Shown piece after piece: positions 28,339 through 36,671 of a stretch of 64,000 bases of DNA (positions are counted from its first letter, which is position 1; every line of letters starts with the position of its first letter). The notes beneath the pieces were generated by a model. It made no database searches. It was not told the DNA's origin and saw only the letters and a list, made by a program, of their open reading frames with translations. The stretch covers positions 62,001 to 126,000 of the forward strand of contig VWVY01000006.1 of NCBI GenBank assembly GCA_009846685.1, written 5' to 3'. Origin of the DNA: Rhizobiales bacterium SYSU XM002 (GTDB lineage Bacteria; Pseudomonadota; Alphaproteobacteria; Rhizobiales; Beijerinckiaceae). The position numbers were made by a program, and so were the translations under genes.

Positions 28339-30315
28339 TCAGGCGGCCTGTGACGCTGCCGGAGCAACGGGCTCGAACGTCTTGGCGTCCATCACGCGGA
28401 CACGGGCGGAAATGCTGCCCTTGCGGCCGTCCTCGAAGGTCACCTCGGTCGAGATGTCCGCTTCGGTCGAGCCATCGTAGAGCGCTGTGACCAGCGGTGC
28501 GTAGCGCTCGGCGATGAAGCCGCGGCGGACCTTCTGCGTCCGGGTCAACTCACCGTCGTCGGCATCGAGTTCCTTATGCAGGACGAGGAAGCGATGCACC
28601 TGCGCCTTCGCCATCATCGGCTCTTCCGCAAGCTGGCGGTTCACCTCGGCGACATGGCCGGCGATGATCTCGTAGACCTGTCTGTTGTTGGCGAGTTCCT
28701 GATAGGAACCGTAGGAGACATTATTGCGCTCCGCCCAGTTGCCAACCGCCGTCAGGTCGATGTTGATGAACACCGAGACGTGCTCCTCGCCCTGCCCGAA
28801 CGCCACGACCTCGCGGATGTTCGGGAAGAACTTGAGCTTGTTCTCGATGTATTTCGGCGCGAACAGCGCACCGTTCCTCAGCTTGCCGACATCCTTCGCA
28901 CGGTCGATGATGCGTAGCTGGCCGTCCTTCTCGAAGAAGCCGGCGTCGCCGGTCTTGACATAACCATCCGGCGTCATCGTCTCGGCCGTCTTCTCCGGCT
29001 CCTTGAAATAGCCGATGAACTGGCCGGGCGATTTGTAAAGCACCTCGCCGTCATCCGCGATCTTGATCTCGACGTTCGGCGTTGCCGGACCAACGCAATC
29101 GGCACGCACCGCGTGATCGGTTTGCGAGGTGACGTAGAGGAAAGCCTCGGTCTGCCCATAGAGCTGCTTCAGGTTGATGCCGATCGAACGGTAGAACGAG
29201 AAGAGTTCCGGCCCCATCGCCTCGCCCGCCGTATAGGCGATGCGAACGGAGGAGAATCCGAGCACGTTCTTGAGCGGCCCGTAGACCAGCGCTTCACCCA
29301 GCGCGTAGTTGAGCCGAGCCAGAAGCGGAACCGACTTGCCGTCAAGGATCTTCTCGCCCCATTTCTTGGCGACACCGAGGTAGTAGTGGAACATGTTGCG
29401 CTTGAGCGCGCCGGCATCTTCCATGCGGATCATGATGCGGGTGAGCATGCCCTCGTAGACGCGCGGCGGCGCAAAGGCGAAAGTGGTGCCGACCTCGCGG
29501 CGATCCTCGACCGCGGTATCCGGGCTTTCCGGGCAATTGATCGTGAAGCCGGCAACCAGCGCCTGCGCGTAGTTGAGGTAGTGGTCACCCACCCAGGCGA
29601 GCGGCAGATAGGCAATGACCTGATCGTCTTCGGTTAGCCTGTCGAAGGCGACAGTATCCTTCGCCGCGTTGACGCAGCCCCCCGCCGAGAGCATCACGCC
29701 CTTCGAGCGTCCGGTCGTGCCGGAAGTGTAGAGCATCACCGATACATCGGCACCCTTGCCATCGGCGATCGCCTGATCGAGCCGGCGCACGGCATCCGGA
29801 TCGGCGAGCATGGTCGCATCGCCCTGCGCGATTACCTCGTCGATCGGCTGGAGACGCGAATGATCGTAATCGCGCAGCCCGCGCGGCTCATCGTAGAACA
29901 CCATCTGGATGGCGGCGAGACGATCGGCAACGGAGAGGATCTTGTCGACCTGCTCCTGATCCTCGACACAGGCGAAGCGCACTTCCGCATGGTCGAGCAC
30001 GTAGGCCATCTCGTCCGCGACCGCGTCGGCATAGACGGGAACCGGAACGGCGCCGAGCGTCTGCGCGGCCATGATCGACCAGTATAGCTTCGGCCGGTTT
30101 GTGCCGATGATCGCGATCTTGTCGCCGCGCTGAAGGCCATGCGCCATCAACCCCAGCGCATAGCTCCGGACCGTGCGGTGAACCTCCGCCCAGCTCCATT
30201 CCTTCCAGATCCCGAGATCCTTGTGGCGCATGGCCGGCCGCGAAGGGCGAACCTTTGCGTTGTGCTCAAGCCATTTCGGGAATGTATCAAGACCAGCCGT
30301 GGCGTCTGCCGTCAC
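28339..30315 (-). CDS. Long-chain-type acyl-CoA synthetase / AMP-binding ligase
   Basis: A 658-residue adenylate-forming enzyme. The P-loop is YTSGTTGRSKG (196-206), with the ANL motifs LYGQTEAFLYVTSQ and DGYVKTGDAGFFEKDGQLRI. The bacterial FadD15-like stretch is GEALVYGPLKNVLGF. It activates a carboxylic acid with ATP and CoA. As first gene of an operon with a Liv-type importer, it probably activates the imported acid. Translation starts at GTG 30315 with AGGGGAG 7 nt upstream. Substrate (fatty or aromatic acid) not decidable. Confidence 0.92.
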   Translation of the reverse strand: MTADATAGLDTFPKWLEHNAKVRPSRPAMRHKDLGIWKEWSWAEVHRTVRSYALGLMAHGLQRGDKIAIIGTNRPKLYWSIMAAQTLGAVPVPVYADAVADEMAYVLDHAEVRFACVEDQEQVDKILSVADRLAAIQMVFYDEPRGLRDYDHSRLQPIDEVIAQGDATMLADPDAVRRLDQAIADGKGADVSVMLYTSGTTGRSKGVMLSAGGCVNAAKDTVAFDRLTEDDQVIAYLPLAWVGDHYLNYAQALVAGFTINCPESPDTAVEDRREVGTTFAFAPPRVYEGMLTRIMIRMEDAGALKRNMFHYYLGVAKKWGEKILDGKSVPLLARLNYALGEALVYGPLKNVLGFSSVRIAYTAGEAMGPELFSFYRSIGINLKQLYGQTEAFLYVTSQTDHAVRADCVGPATPNVEIKIADDGEVLYKSPGQFIGYFKEPEKTAETMTPDGYVKTGDAGFFEKDGQLRIIDRAKDVGKLRNGALFAPKYIENKLKFFPNIREVVAFGQGEEHVSVFINIDLTAVGNWAERNNVSYGSYQELANNRQVYEIIAGHVAEVNRQLAEEPMMAKAQVHRFLVLHKELDADDGELTRTQKVRRGFIAERYAPLVTALYDGSTEADISTEVTFEDGRKGSISARVRVMDAKTFEPVAPAASQAA

Positions 30316-30602
30316 GCAGCTTCTCCCCTGGATCGTTTCCGCCTATGCAAAGACCGCATGGCGGCAATGCGTTATTGTTGCCACTAAGTTCGCAGCACTT
30401 GTCGGATTTCGCAAGACCAGCCTTGACAGACATAGCGCTGTTTTGCTTTTAAGCTAATGGCAGTCGCCTGCATCATTGTTTCGCAGGATCGGTCTTGCGC
30501 GCATTTTCCAGTCTTTTTGCCGATTTTTGCCACACGCCATTGCGCGAAGAGCCGGTTTTCCACACGTCCCGACGAAGGAATGAGATCGGCATGCAGACAG
30601 CT

Positions 30603-31298
30603 TCAGCCGGCCATCGTCCCGTATTTCTGAAGGTCGCTCCAGTCGCGGATGACGATACCGCCGCGCTCGGCCTGAAGGACGCCGGCATTCTCGAGCACCT
30701 TGAGCGACTGGTTCGTCACCTGTCGCGATAGGCCGGAAAGAAGACCGATCTCCTCCTGCGTAATCGCAATGTGTTTGCCGACACCGGGGTTGAGGCGCGG
30801 GTTGAAAATGCTGGCGAGCGCGCGCGCCACACGTCCGGTTGCATCGAGCATCCGGTCATTCTCGACCTGCCCGATGAACTGGCCAAGTCTCTCGTTGAAC
30901 TGGTGGACGAGATAGCGGTTGAACCCGACGCTGTGTTCGAGCAGCCAGTTGAATGTCGCAACATCCATCAGCGCCAGCCGCGTCTCGCGCAGGGCGACGA
31001 GATCGTAGCGGCGCGGCTCGTTCTTGAGAATCGAGCCCTCGCCGAACCATGCGCCGGCAGCAAGCCCGGCGAGGCTGACCTGCTTGCCGCTGTCGGACAC
31101 CGTGGAGAGCTTCACCAGACCGGAGACCATGCCGGCCCAGCAATCGAAGCGGTCGCCCTGATGGCAGACATAGGCGCCCTTGCCGTAGGTGCGCTCGACA
31201 ATCCCGCGGCGCGCCCGGTCGATCTCCTCCGGCAGGAGATCCTTCGACCAGGCCGCAATCTGTTCGAGCACTTCGCGTGATATCAAGGCCAGCCCCAC
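30603..31298 (-). CDS. Crp/Fnr-family transcriptional regulator
   Basis: A 231-residue protein: cyclic-nucleotide-type beta-roll (about residues 30-130, KGAYVCHQGDRFDCWAGMVS and AGAWFGEGSILKNEPRRYDL), dimer helix, and a winged HTH with QEEIGLLSGLSRQVTNQSLK. There is no N-terminal Fe-S cysteine cluster of Fnr type. The cAMP-contact Arg-Ser pair is not seen, so the effector is unknown; it could be an acyl-CoA or redox signal. The start is GTG 31298. It is located between the oxidoreductase and the acyl-CoA synthetase operon, both likely targets. Confidence 0.88.
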   Translation of the reverse strand: MGLALISREVLEQIAAWSKDLLPEEIDRARRGIVERTYGKGAYVCHQGDRFDCWAGMVSGLVKLSTVSDSGKQVSLAGLAAGAWFGEGSILKNEPRRYDLVALRETRLALMDVATFNWLLEHSVGFNRYLVHQFNERLGQFIGQVENDRMLDATGRVARALASIFNPRLNPGVGKHIAITQEEIGLLSGLSRQVTNQSLKVLENAGVLQAERGGIVIRDWSDLQKYGTMAG

Positions 31299-31396
31299 TC
31301 ACCGGAACGCGTTTGACGTCGGCGCGGCACAATATTGCGCCGCAAAAGCATCATGGCAAGCACTACATTAGAGTAGCGGAATAAAATTCCACGTCG

Positions 31397-34300
31397 TCAC
31401 TCCGCGGCGATGGCAACGTCCGCCGGACCGGCGCCGTCGAACGCGCGCAACAATTCCGCCTCGCGGGCATCCGCCTTCGCGGCGTTGGCGGCGCGAACGG
31501 GACCGTAACCCTTGATCGACTGCGGCAGGGCCGCGATTTCGATCGCAACGGCAAGGCGCTCGACCGTCAGTCCCGCAAGGAGCCGCTCAACCGTCGTGCG
31601 GTAAGCGTCGATGCGCCGCCGCTCGTCCCGGCGCTCGGCGCTCCTGCCGAACGGATCGAAGACCGTGCCGCGCAAGCCCCTGAAGTGCTGGAGGACACCA
31701 AGCGCCTTCGCCATCCACGGCCCGAATGCCATCTTCCGCGGACGCCCCGAATGCGGATCGATTCGGGCGAGCATCGGCGGCGCCATGTAATAGGTCACCT
31801 TGATGTCCTCACCCTCGAAAGCGTCGCGCATCTGATTGCGGAACGCCTGCCCGGAATAGAGGCGCGCGACCTCGTATTCGTCCTTGTAGGCCATCAGCTT
31901 GAAGAGGCTGCGCGCAACCGTCTCTGAAAGGCGCGACGAGCCTGCAATCGCCCCGTCCTCGCGCACCCGGACTTTCTCGACGAAATGCCGGTAGAGATCG
32001 GCATAGGCTTTGTTCTGATAATCAACCAGGAAGGCCGCACGCCGCGCGACGATATCCTCGATACCCTCGGAAAGAACATGCGTGGAGACGTGATCGGCCT
32101 CCTGCATGAGCTTGTGCCCGATCTCCGGTTCGACCGCCACCGCGCGTCCCCAGCGGAACGCCTCGCGGTTCATCGCCACCGCCTCGCCGTTCATTTCGAT
32201 GGCGCGTTCAAGCGCATCGCCGTGCAGCGGTATACCGCCCTTCTGGTAGGCATAGCCGAGCAGGAACATGTTGGCTGCGATCGATTGGCCGAACAGGCTC
32301 GTGGCGATCTTCGTCGCATCAAGAAAGAAAGCGCGTTCCACGCCCGCCGCACTGGCGATCCCGCGCCGCAGCCGCTCCGTGGGCAGCGAGTAATCCGGGT
32401 TGCGCGTGAAATCGCCCGGCAAAACCTCGGCGGTGTTGACGACGAAGACCGTCTCGCCGGGCTTCACGCTGGCAAGCACCTTCTTCGAGCCCGAGACCAC
32501 CAAATCGCAGCCAAGGATCAGATCGGCCATGCCCGCCGAAACGCGGATCGCGTGGATATCGTCCGGAGCGCGCGCGAGCCGGATATGAGAGAATACCGCC
32601 CCACCCTTCTGCGCCAGACCTGCCATGTCGATCATGCCGCAGCCGCGCCCCTCGAGATGCGCCGCCATGCCGATGATCGCGCCGATGGTGACGACACCGG
32701 TGCCGCCGACGCCCGTGACGATCGCCGCCCAGCCGTGCCTGTCGAGATCGCCGATCACCGGGTCCGGCAGGGTCGGCAGGATGAGCCCCTTCGACGAGCC
32801 GGCCTTCTTGCGTGGCTTCGCGCCGGAAACGGTAACGAAGCTCGGACAGAAACCCTCGACGCAGGAAAAGTCCTTGTTGCAGGAGGATTGATCGATCCGC
32901 CGCTTGCGCCCGAACTCGGTTTCCACGGCCTGCACGGACACGCAGTTCGATGCCTTGCCGCAATCACCGCAGCCTTCGCAGACAAGCTCGTTGATGAGCA
33001 CGCGCTTGTCCGGATCGGGATAGAGACCACGCTTGCGCCGGCGGCGCTTTTCGGCGGCACAGGTCTGGTCGTAGATCATCACCGTCACGCCGGGGATGGA
33101 CGCCAGTTCCTTCTGCACGCTCATCAGCTCGGAACGGTGATGGAAGCTGATACCCACCGGCCACGAATATTCCGGTCCGTATTTCGTCGGCTCATCAGAC
33201 ACGAGCGCAATCCGCTCGACCCCTTCGGCGCGGCACTGGCGCGCGATCATGTCGGGCGTGAGATTGCCTTCGTGGTGCTGGCCGCCGGTCATCGCCACGG
33301 CATCGTTGAAGAGAATCTTGTAGGTGATGTTTGTCTTGGTCGCGATCGCCCAGCGCAGCGCCAGCACGCCGGAATGGTTGTAAGTGCCGTCACCGAGGTT
33401 CTGGAAGACGTGATTGCGGGTCGAGAACGGCGCCTCGCCGATCCAGTTGGTGCCTTCGCCGCCCATCTGGGTGAAACCCTCGGTCTCGCGATCCATCCAC
33501 TGCACCATGTAATGGCAGCCGATACCCGCATAGGCACGCGATCCTTCCGGCACCTTGGTCGAGGAATTGTGCGGGCAGCCCGAGCAGAAATACGGCGTGC
33601 GGGTCGCAAGATCGATCACCTCGCCGAGACGCCCCTGCGCCTTCTGGATGCGGGCGAGCCGCGCTTCGAGATCGGCGTCCGGACTTATTGCGATCAGGCG
33701 CGTCGCGATGGCGATGGCGATGTCGTTCGGGTCGAGCGCGCCCTTGACCGGGAACAGCCAGTCGCCCTTCTCGTCCTTCTTGCCGACGACCGTCGGCTGA
33801 TGCTTGGAGCCGTAAAGCTCCTCTCGCACCTGCACTTCGATAAGCGAACGCTTCTCCTCCACGACCATGCAGAGGTCGATGTCGGAAACAAACTCCTTGA
33901 GCCGCTCGGGATCGACCGGCCACGGCGAGGCGAGCTTCAGAATCTTAAGTCCCAGCGCATCCGCCCGCTCGGCATCGACGCCGAGCATGTCCATCGCCTG
34001 CATCACGTCGAGATAGTTCTTGCCGACGGAGATGATGCCCATACGCGGCTTCCGGCCGCCGGAGAAGATCAGCTTGTCCAGATTGTTGGCCCTGAAATAG
34101 GCCAGAACGGCGGCGCGCTTGAACTCGTGCAGGCGCGCTTCCTGCTCAAGGAAATTGTCACCCCGGCGGATGTTGAGCCCACCCGGCGGCATCTCGAAAT
34201 CGTTGGGGATGGCGATCGAAACGCGATCAAGCCGGCCGTCGACGGAAGCAGTCGATTCGACGTTGTCCTTTACCCCCTTGAGCGCGACCCAGACGCCAGC

Positions 34301-34906
34301 ATAACGCGAGAGCGCGAAGGCATGCAGCCCGAAATCGAGGATTTCCTGAACCCCGGCCGGGTTGAGGATCGGGATCATCGTATCGACGAAGTTGAACTCC
34401 GTCTGATGCGCGTTGGTGGAACTCTCCGCCGTGTGATCGTCGCCCGATAGGCATACGACACCACCGAGCTTCGACGAGCCGGCCATGTTCGCATGGCGAA
34501 ACACGTCCCCCGTGCGATCGACGCCCGGCCCCTTGCCATACCACAATGCGAAGACGCCCTGATACTTGCCCTCGCCACGCAATTCCGCTTGCTGCGTGCC
34601 CCAGCATGCCGTGGCGGCGAGGTCTTCGTTGAGCCCCGGCTGGAACACGATCTCGTGGCGCTTGAGCTGCTTGCCGGCCTTGAACATCTGCTGGTCGAGC
34701 CCGCCGAGGGGCGAGCCCCGATAACCGGAGACGAAGCCCGCGGTCTTGTGTCCGGCCAGGCGATCGCGTTCCTGTTGCATCAGGAGCAAGCGGACGACGG
34801 CCTGCGTTCCCGACAGGAAGACCTGTTCGGCGGCAAGGTCGTATTTGTCCTCGAGCGACACGTCCTTCAACGGTGCGGACTTCTTGTGCGACGCAGACTT
34901 GGCCAT
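31397..34906 (-). CDS. Fused indolepyruvate ferredoxin oxidoreductase family protein
   Basis: A 1169-residue single-chain 2-oxoacid:ferredoxin oxidoreductase. The N-terminal TPP-type domains start at KYDLAAEQVFLSGTQAV and SGYRGSPLGG. The TPP-binding part includes the cysteines of FCSGCPHNSST and the region FNDAVAMTGGQHHEGN. A ferredoxin-like segment follows (CEGCGDCGKASNC, then CNKDFSCVEGFCPSF). The C-terminal gamma domain contains GVGGTGVVTIGAIIG. It oxidises an aryl-pyruvate or other 2-oxoacid to the acyl-CoA. The start at 34906 has AGGGAG 6 nt upstream. Physiological substrate inferred only from family. Confidence 0.92.
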   Translation of the reverse strand: MAKSASHKKSAPLKDVSLEDKYDLAAEQVFLSGTQAVVRLLLMQQERDRLAGHKTAGFVSGYRGSPLGGLDQQMFKAGKQLKRHEIVFQPGLNEDLAATACWGTQQAELRGEGKYQGVFALWYGKGPGVDRTGDVFRHANMAGSSKLGGVVCLSGDDHTAESSTNAHQTEFNFVDTMIPILNPAGVQEILDFGLHAFALSRYAGVWVALKGVKDNVESTASVDGRLDRVSIAIPNDFEMPPGGLNIRRGDNFLEQEARLHEFKRAAVLAYFRANNLDKLIFSGGRKPRMGIISVGKNYLDVMQAMDMLGVDAERADALGLKILKLASPWPVDPERLKEFVSDIDLCMVVEEKRSLIEVQVREELYGSKHQPTVVGKKDEKGDWLFPVKGALDPNDIAIAIATRLIAISPDADLEARLARIQKAQGRLGEVIDLATRTPYFCSGCPHNSSTKVPEGSRAYAGIGCHYMVQWMDRETEGFTQMGGEGTNWIGEAPFSTRNHVFQNLGDGTYNHSGVLALRWAIATKTNITYKILFNDAVAMTGGQHHEGNLTPDMIARQCRAEGVERIALVSDEPTKYGPEYSWPVGISFHHRSELMSVQKELASIPGVTVMIYDQTCAAEKRRRRKRGLYPDPDKRVLINELVCEGCGDCGKASNCVSVQAVETEFGRKRRIDQSSCNKDFSCVEGFCPSFVTVSGAKPRKKAGSSKGLILPTLPDPVIGDLDRHGWAAIVTGVGGTGVVTIGAIIGMAAHLEGRGCGMIDMAGLAQKGGAVFSHIRLARAPDDIHAIRVSAGMADLILGCDLVVSGSKKVLASVKPGETVFVVNTAEVLPGDFTRNPDYSLPTERLRRGIASAAGVERAFFLDATKIATSLFGQSIAANMFLLGYAYQKGGIPLHGDALERAIEMNGEAVAMNREAFRWGRAVAVEPEIGHKLMQEADHVSTHVLSEGIEDIVARRAAFLVDYQNKAYADLYRHFVEKVRVREDGAIAGSSRLSETVARSLFKLMAYKDEYEVARLYSGQAFRNQMRDAFEGEDIKVTYYMAPPMLARIDPHSGRPRKMAFGPWMAKALGVLQHFRGLRGTVFDPFGRSAERRDERRRIDAYRTTVERLLAGLTVERLAVAIEIAALPQSIKGYGPVRAANAAKADAREAELLRAFDGAGPADVAIAAE

Positions 34907-34983
34907 CGCCCTCTCCCTCATTCCATCGCGGCGCGGAGGCCGCTGAGTGGCGCGCTTATGATGCGCGCTTATTGGCCGATAGT

Positions 34984-35006
34984 ATATGTCAATATTACTG
35001 ACATAT
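34984..35006. promoter_or_regulatory. 23-bp palindromic operator in the oxidoreductase/DUF1007 divergent promoter region
   Basis: A perfect inverted repeat with 8-bp arms (ATATGTCA and TGACATAT, 7-bp spacer) lies 78 bp before the oxidoreductase start and 100 bp before the DUF1007 start, in an AT-rich patch. On the minus strand it overlaps a TATACT box. The size and symmetry suit a dimeric TetR, GntR or Crp-type repressor. The spacing differs from the Zur box at 38.65 kb, so the regulator is probably another one. Confidence 0.6.
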
Positions 35007-35106
35007 CTAGTGCTTGTGTGTGAAATTTCTGCCTTTATCCCGCCACGGATTGCAGGCTTCATGCAATGCATTAAAATTCCAACTGGCGCCTGATTCAGGA
35101 CCGAAG

Positions 35107-35751
35107 ATGAGCGTATCGCACTGGCTTTTCGCAATGATTGTCGCAAGCCTGCTTTTTGCAGGCGTCGATGCGGCGCGCGCGCACCCGCACGTCCTGGTCA
35201 GCGTGCGAACGACTGCGGTGATCAACGACCGTGGCGAGATCGAGGCGCTCAAGCACGCCTGGAAGTTCGATGAGGCGTTTTCAACCTTCTCGACTACTGG
35301 CCTCGACAAGAACGGCGACGGCAAGCTCGACCGCGAGGAACTCGCCGATCTCGCCAAGGTCAATGTTGAATCGCTGCACGAATATGCCTTCTTCAGCTTC
35401 ATCCGGAAGGGCAAGGAGCAATCCGAGTTCGGTGTGGTGAAGGATTACTGGTTAAGTCACGACGGCAAGAACCTGACGCTGCATTTCACGCTGCCCGTCA
35501 GCAAGAACCCGCTCCGGATTCAGGATGTCCGGCTTGAGGTCTATGACCCCACCTTTTTCGTCGCCTTCGATTTCGAGAAGGAGGCTCCGGTCACGGTCGA
35601 GGGCGGGAAGCTCGCCTGCACTGCTGTTATCTCTGCGCCAAAAGCAGGGGTAACCGAGCGGCTTTCGAAGCTCGGCGAGAGCTTCTTCCAGTCCCTCAAT
35701 GCAGGCGCGAACGCGGACTGGGCCGTTCCGGTTCGCTTCACGTGCAAATGA
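35107..35751 (+). CDS. DUF1007 periplasmic protein with EF-hand, metal-transport associated
   Basis: A 214-residue exported protein. The signal peptide is residues 1-25 (cleavage in ARA-HPH), leaving a mature N-terminus HPHVLVSV that is the DUF1007 hallmark and could bind metal. A canonical EF-hand loop, DKNGDGKLDREEL (residues 67-79), lies in the middle, which is unusual for a metal-transport accessory. It overlaps the NicO-type exporter by ATGA; DUF1007 and NicO genes are frequently paired and thought to act in nickel, cobalt or zinc movement. Function is inferred from that pairing. Confidence 0.85.
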   Translation: MSVSHWLFAMIVASLLFAGVDAARAHPHVLVSVRTTAVINDRGEIEALKHAWKFDEAFSTFSTTGLDKNGDGKLDREELADLAKVNVESLHEYAFFSFIRKGKEQSEFGVVKDYWLSHDGKNLTLHFTLPVSKNPLRIQDVRLEVYDPTFFVAFDFEKEAPVTVEGGKLACTAVISAPKAGVTERLSKLGESFFQSLNAGANADWAVPVRFTCK

Positions 35752-36671
35752 GCGCTGAATTCCGTCGGGTTTTCCTTCCGGGGCTACTTCTTGCCTCACC
35801 GGGGGCCTTCGCCCAGACGCGCAGCCCGTTCGGCATGGGGGCGCCCGCGCCGGTCGAACCGGCGGCAAGCGGTATCGGGGCCTGGCTGCTCCAACAGCAG
35901 GCGGCTTTCCACAAGGCGCTGACGGCGGCGATCGGTGCGGTCGAGGGCAACCCTGCCGCTCTGCTGACGCTGATCGGCCTCGCCTTTGCCTATGGTGTTT
36001 TGCACGCAATCGGTCCTGGCCACGGCAAGGCCGTCATCACGAGCTATCTCGTTGCCAGCGAACGGACGATGCGGCGCGGCATCGTCCTCGCCTTTGGTGC
36101 GGCGGCTGTCCAGGCCTTGATCGCGCTCGGCGTGGTGCTGATCATCGCCGGGTTGATGCGCGGGACGGCCGCAACCATGAACGCGACCGTCTATTGGGTC
36201 GAGAAGGCCGGTTTCGCGCTTGTCGCCGGTATGGGTCTCTGGATCGTCTTCCGCCGGCTGCGCGCGCTCCTCGCGGGTACGCCCGATGTCTGCATCGACC
36301 CTGCCTGCGACCATGCGCATGGTGGCGATCCTGCAATGCTGGCGAAGGCGGACTGGAAGGCTATGTCTCTCGCCGCCATCGGCGCGGGCATACGCCCCTG
36401 CTCCGGCGCGATCATCCTGCTCGTATTCGCACTCGCCAAGGGGCTGCTCGTCGCCGGAGTGTTCTCCGTGACAGCGATGGCGATCGGCACCGCCATCGGC
36501 ACGAGCCTTTTCGCTCTTCTTGCGGTTAAGGCGAAGCTTGTCGCGCTCAATCTCGTTTCCGGGCGCGGTTCGGGCTGGCGCTACGGCGGAATCGCACTCG
36601 AGATCGCCGCCGGGCTCGCGCTGGCGTTTGTGGGCATTTCCCTGCTTACGGCAGGCGGTAGCGGCAACTAG
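35748..36671 (+). CDS. NicO/RcnA-type nickel/cobalt (or zinc) transporter
   Basis: A 307-residue membrane protein with a signal-like N-terminus and six helices. The family motif HAIGPGHGKAV lies near residue 85 and the second motif GAGIRPCSGAIILLVFALAK near 222. A short cytoplasmic His/Asp/Cys stretch (DVCIDPACDHAHGGD) between them probably binds metal. NicO proteins move Ni, Co or related ions. Its place beside DUF1007 and near the znu genes suggests divalent-metal balance. It overlaps the gamma-glutamyltransferase stop by 4 bp (tail to tail). Confidence 0.88.
   Translation: MSAEFRRVFLPGLLLASPGAFAQTRSPFGMGAPAPVEPAASGIGAWLLQQQAAFHKALTAAIGAVEGNPAALLTLIGLAFAYGVLHAIGPGHGKAVITSYLVASERTMRRGIVLAFGAAAVQALIALGVVLIIAGLMRGTAATMNATVYWVEKAGFALVAGMGLWIVFRRLRALLAGTPDVCIDPACDHAHGGDPAMLAKADWKAMSLAAIGAGIRPCSGAIILLVFALAKGLLVAGVFSVTAMAIGTAIGTSLFALLAVKAKLVALNLVSGRGSGWRYGGIALEIAAGLALAFVGISLLTAGGSGN

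Noticed and set aside
30410-30460. TTGACA followed by AT-rich sequence, as a plus-strand promoter
   Set aside because: The spacing to a -10-like box is poor and no plus-strand gene follows; the next gene downstream is the Crp/Fnr gene on the minus strand.
30603-31298. Fnr-type oxygen sensor
   Set aside because: The protein has the Crp/Fnr fold but lacks the N-terminal cysteine cluster for a 4Fe-4S centre; the two cysteines at CHQGDRFDC are inside the beta-roll.
31985-34450. 821-codon open frame on the plus strand opposite the ferredoxin oxidoreductase
   Set aside because: It is the antisense shadow of a strongly conserved minus-strand enzyme; its translation is His/Arg-rich without any domain and is explained by GC-rich codon bias.
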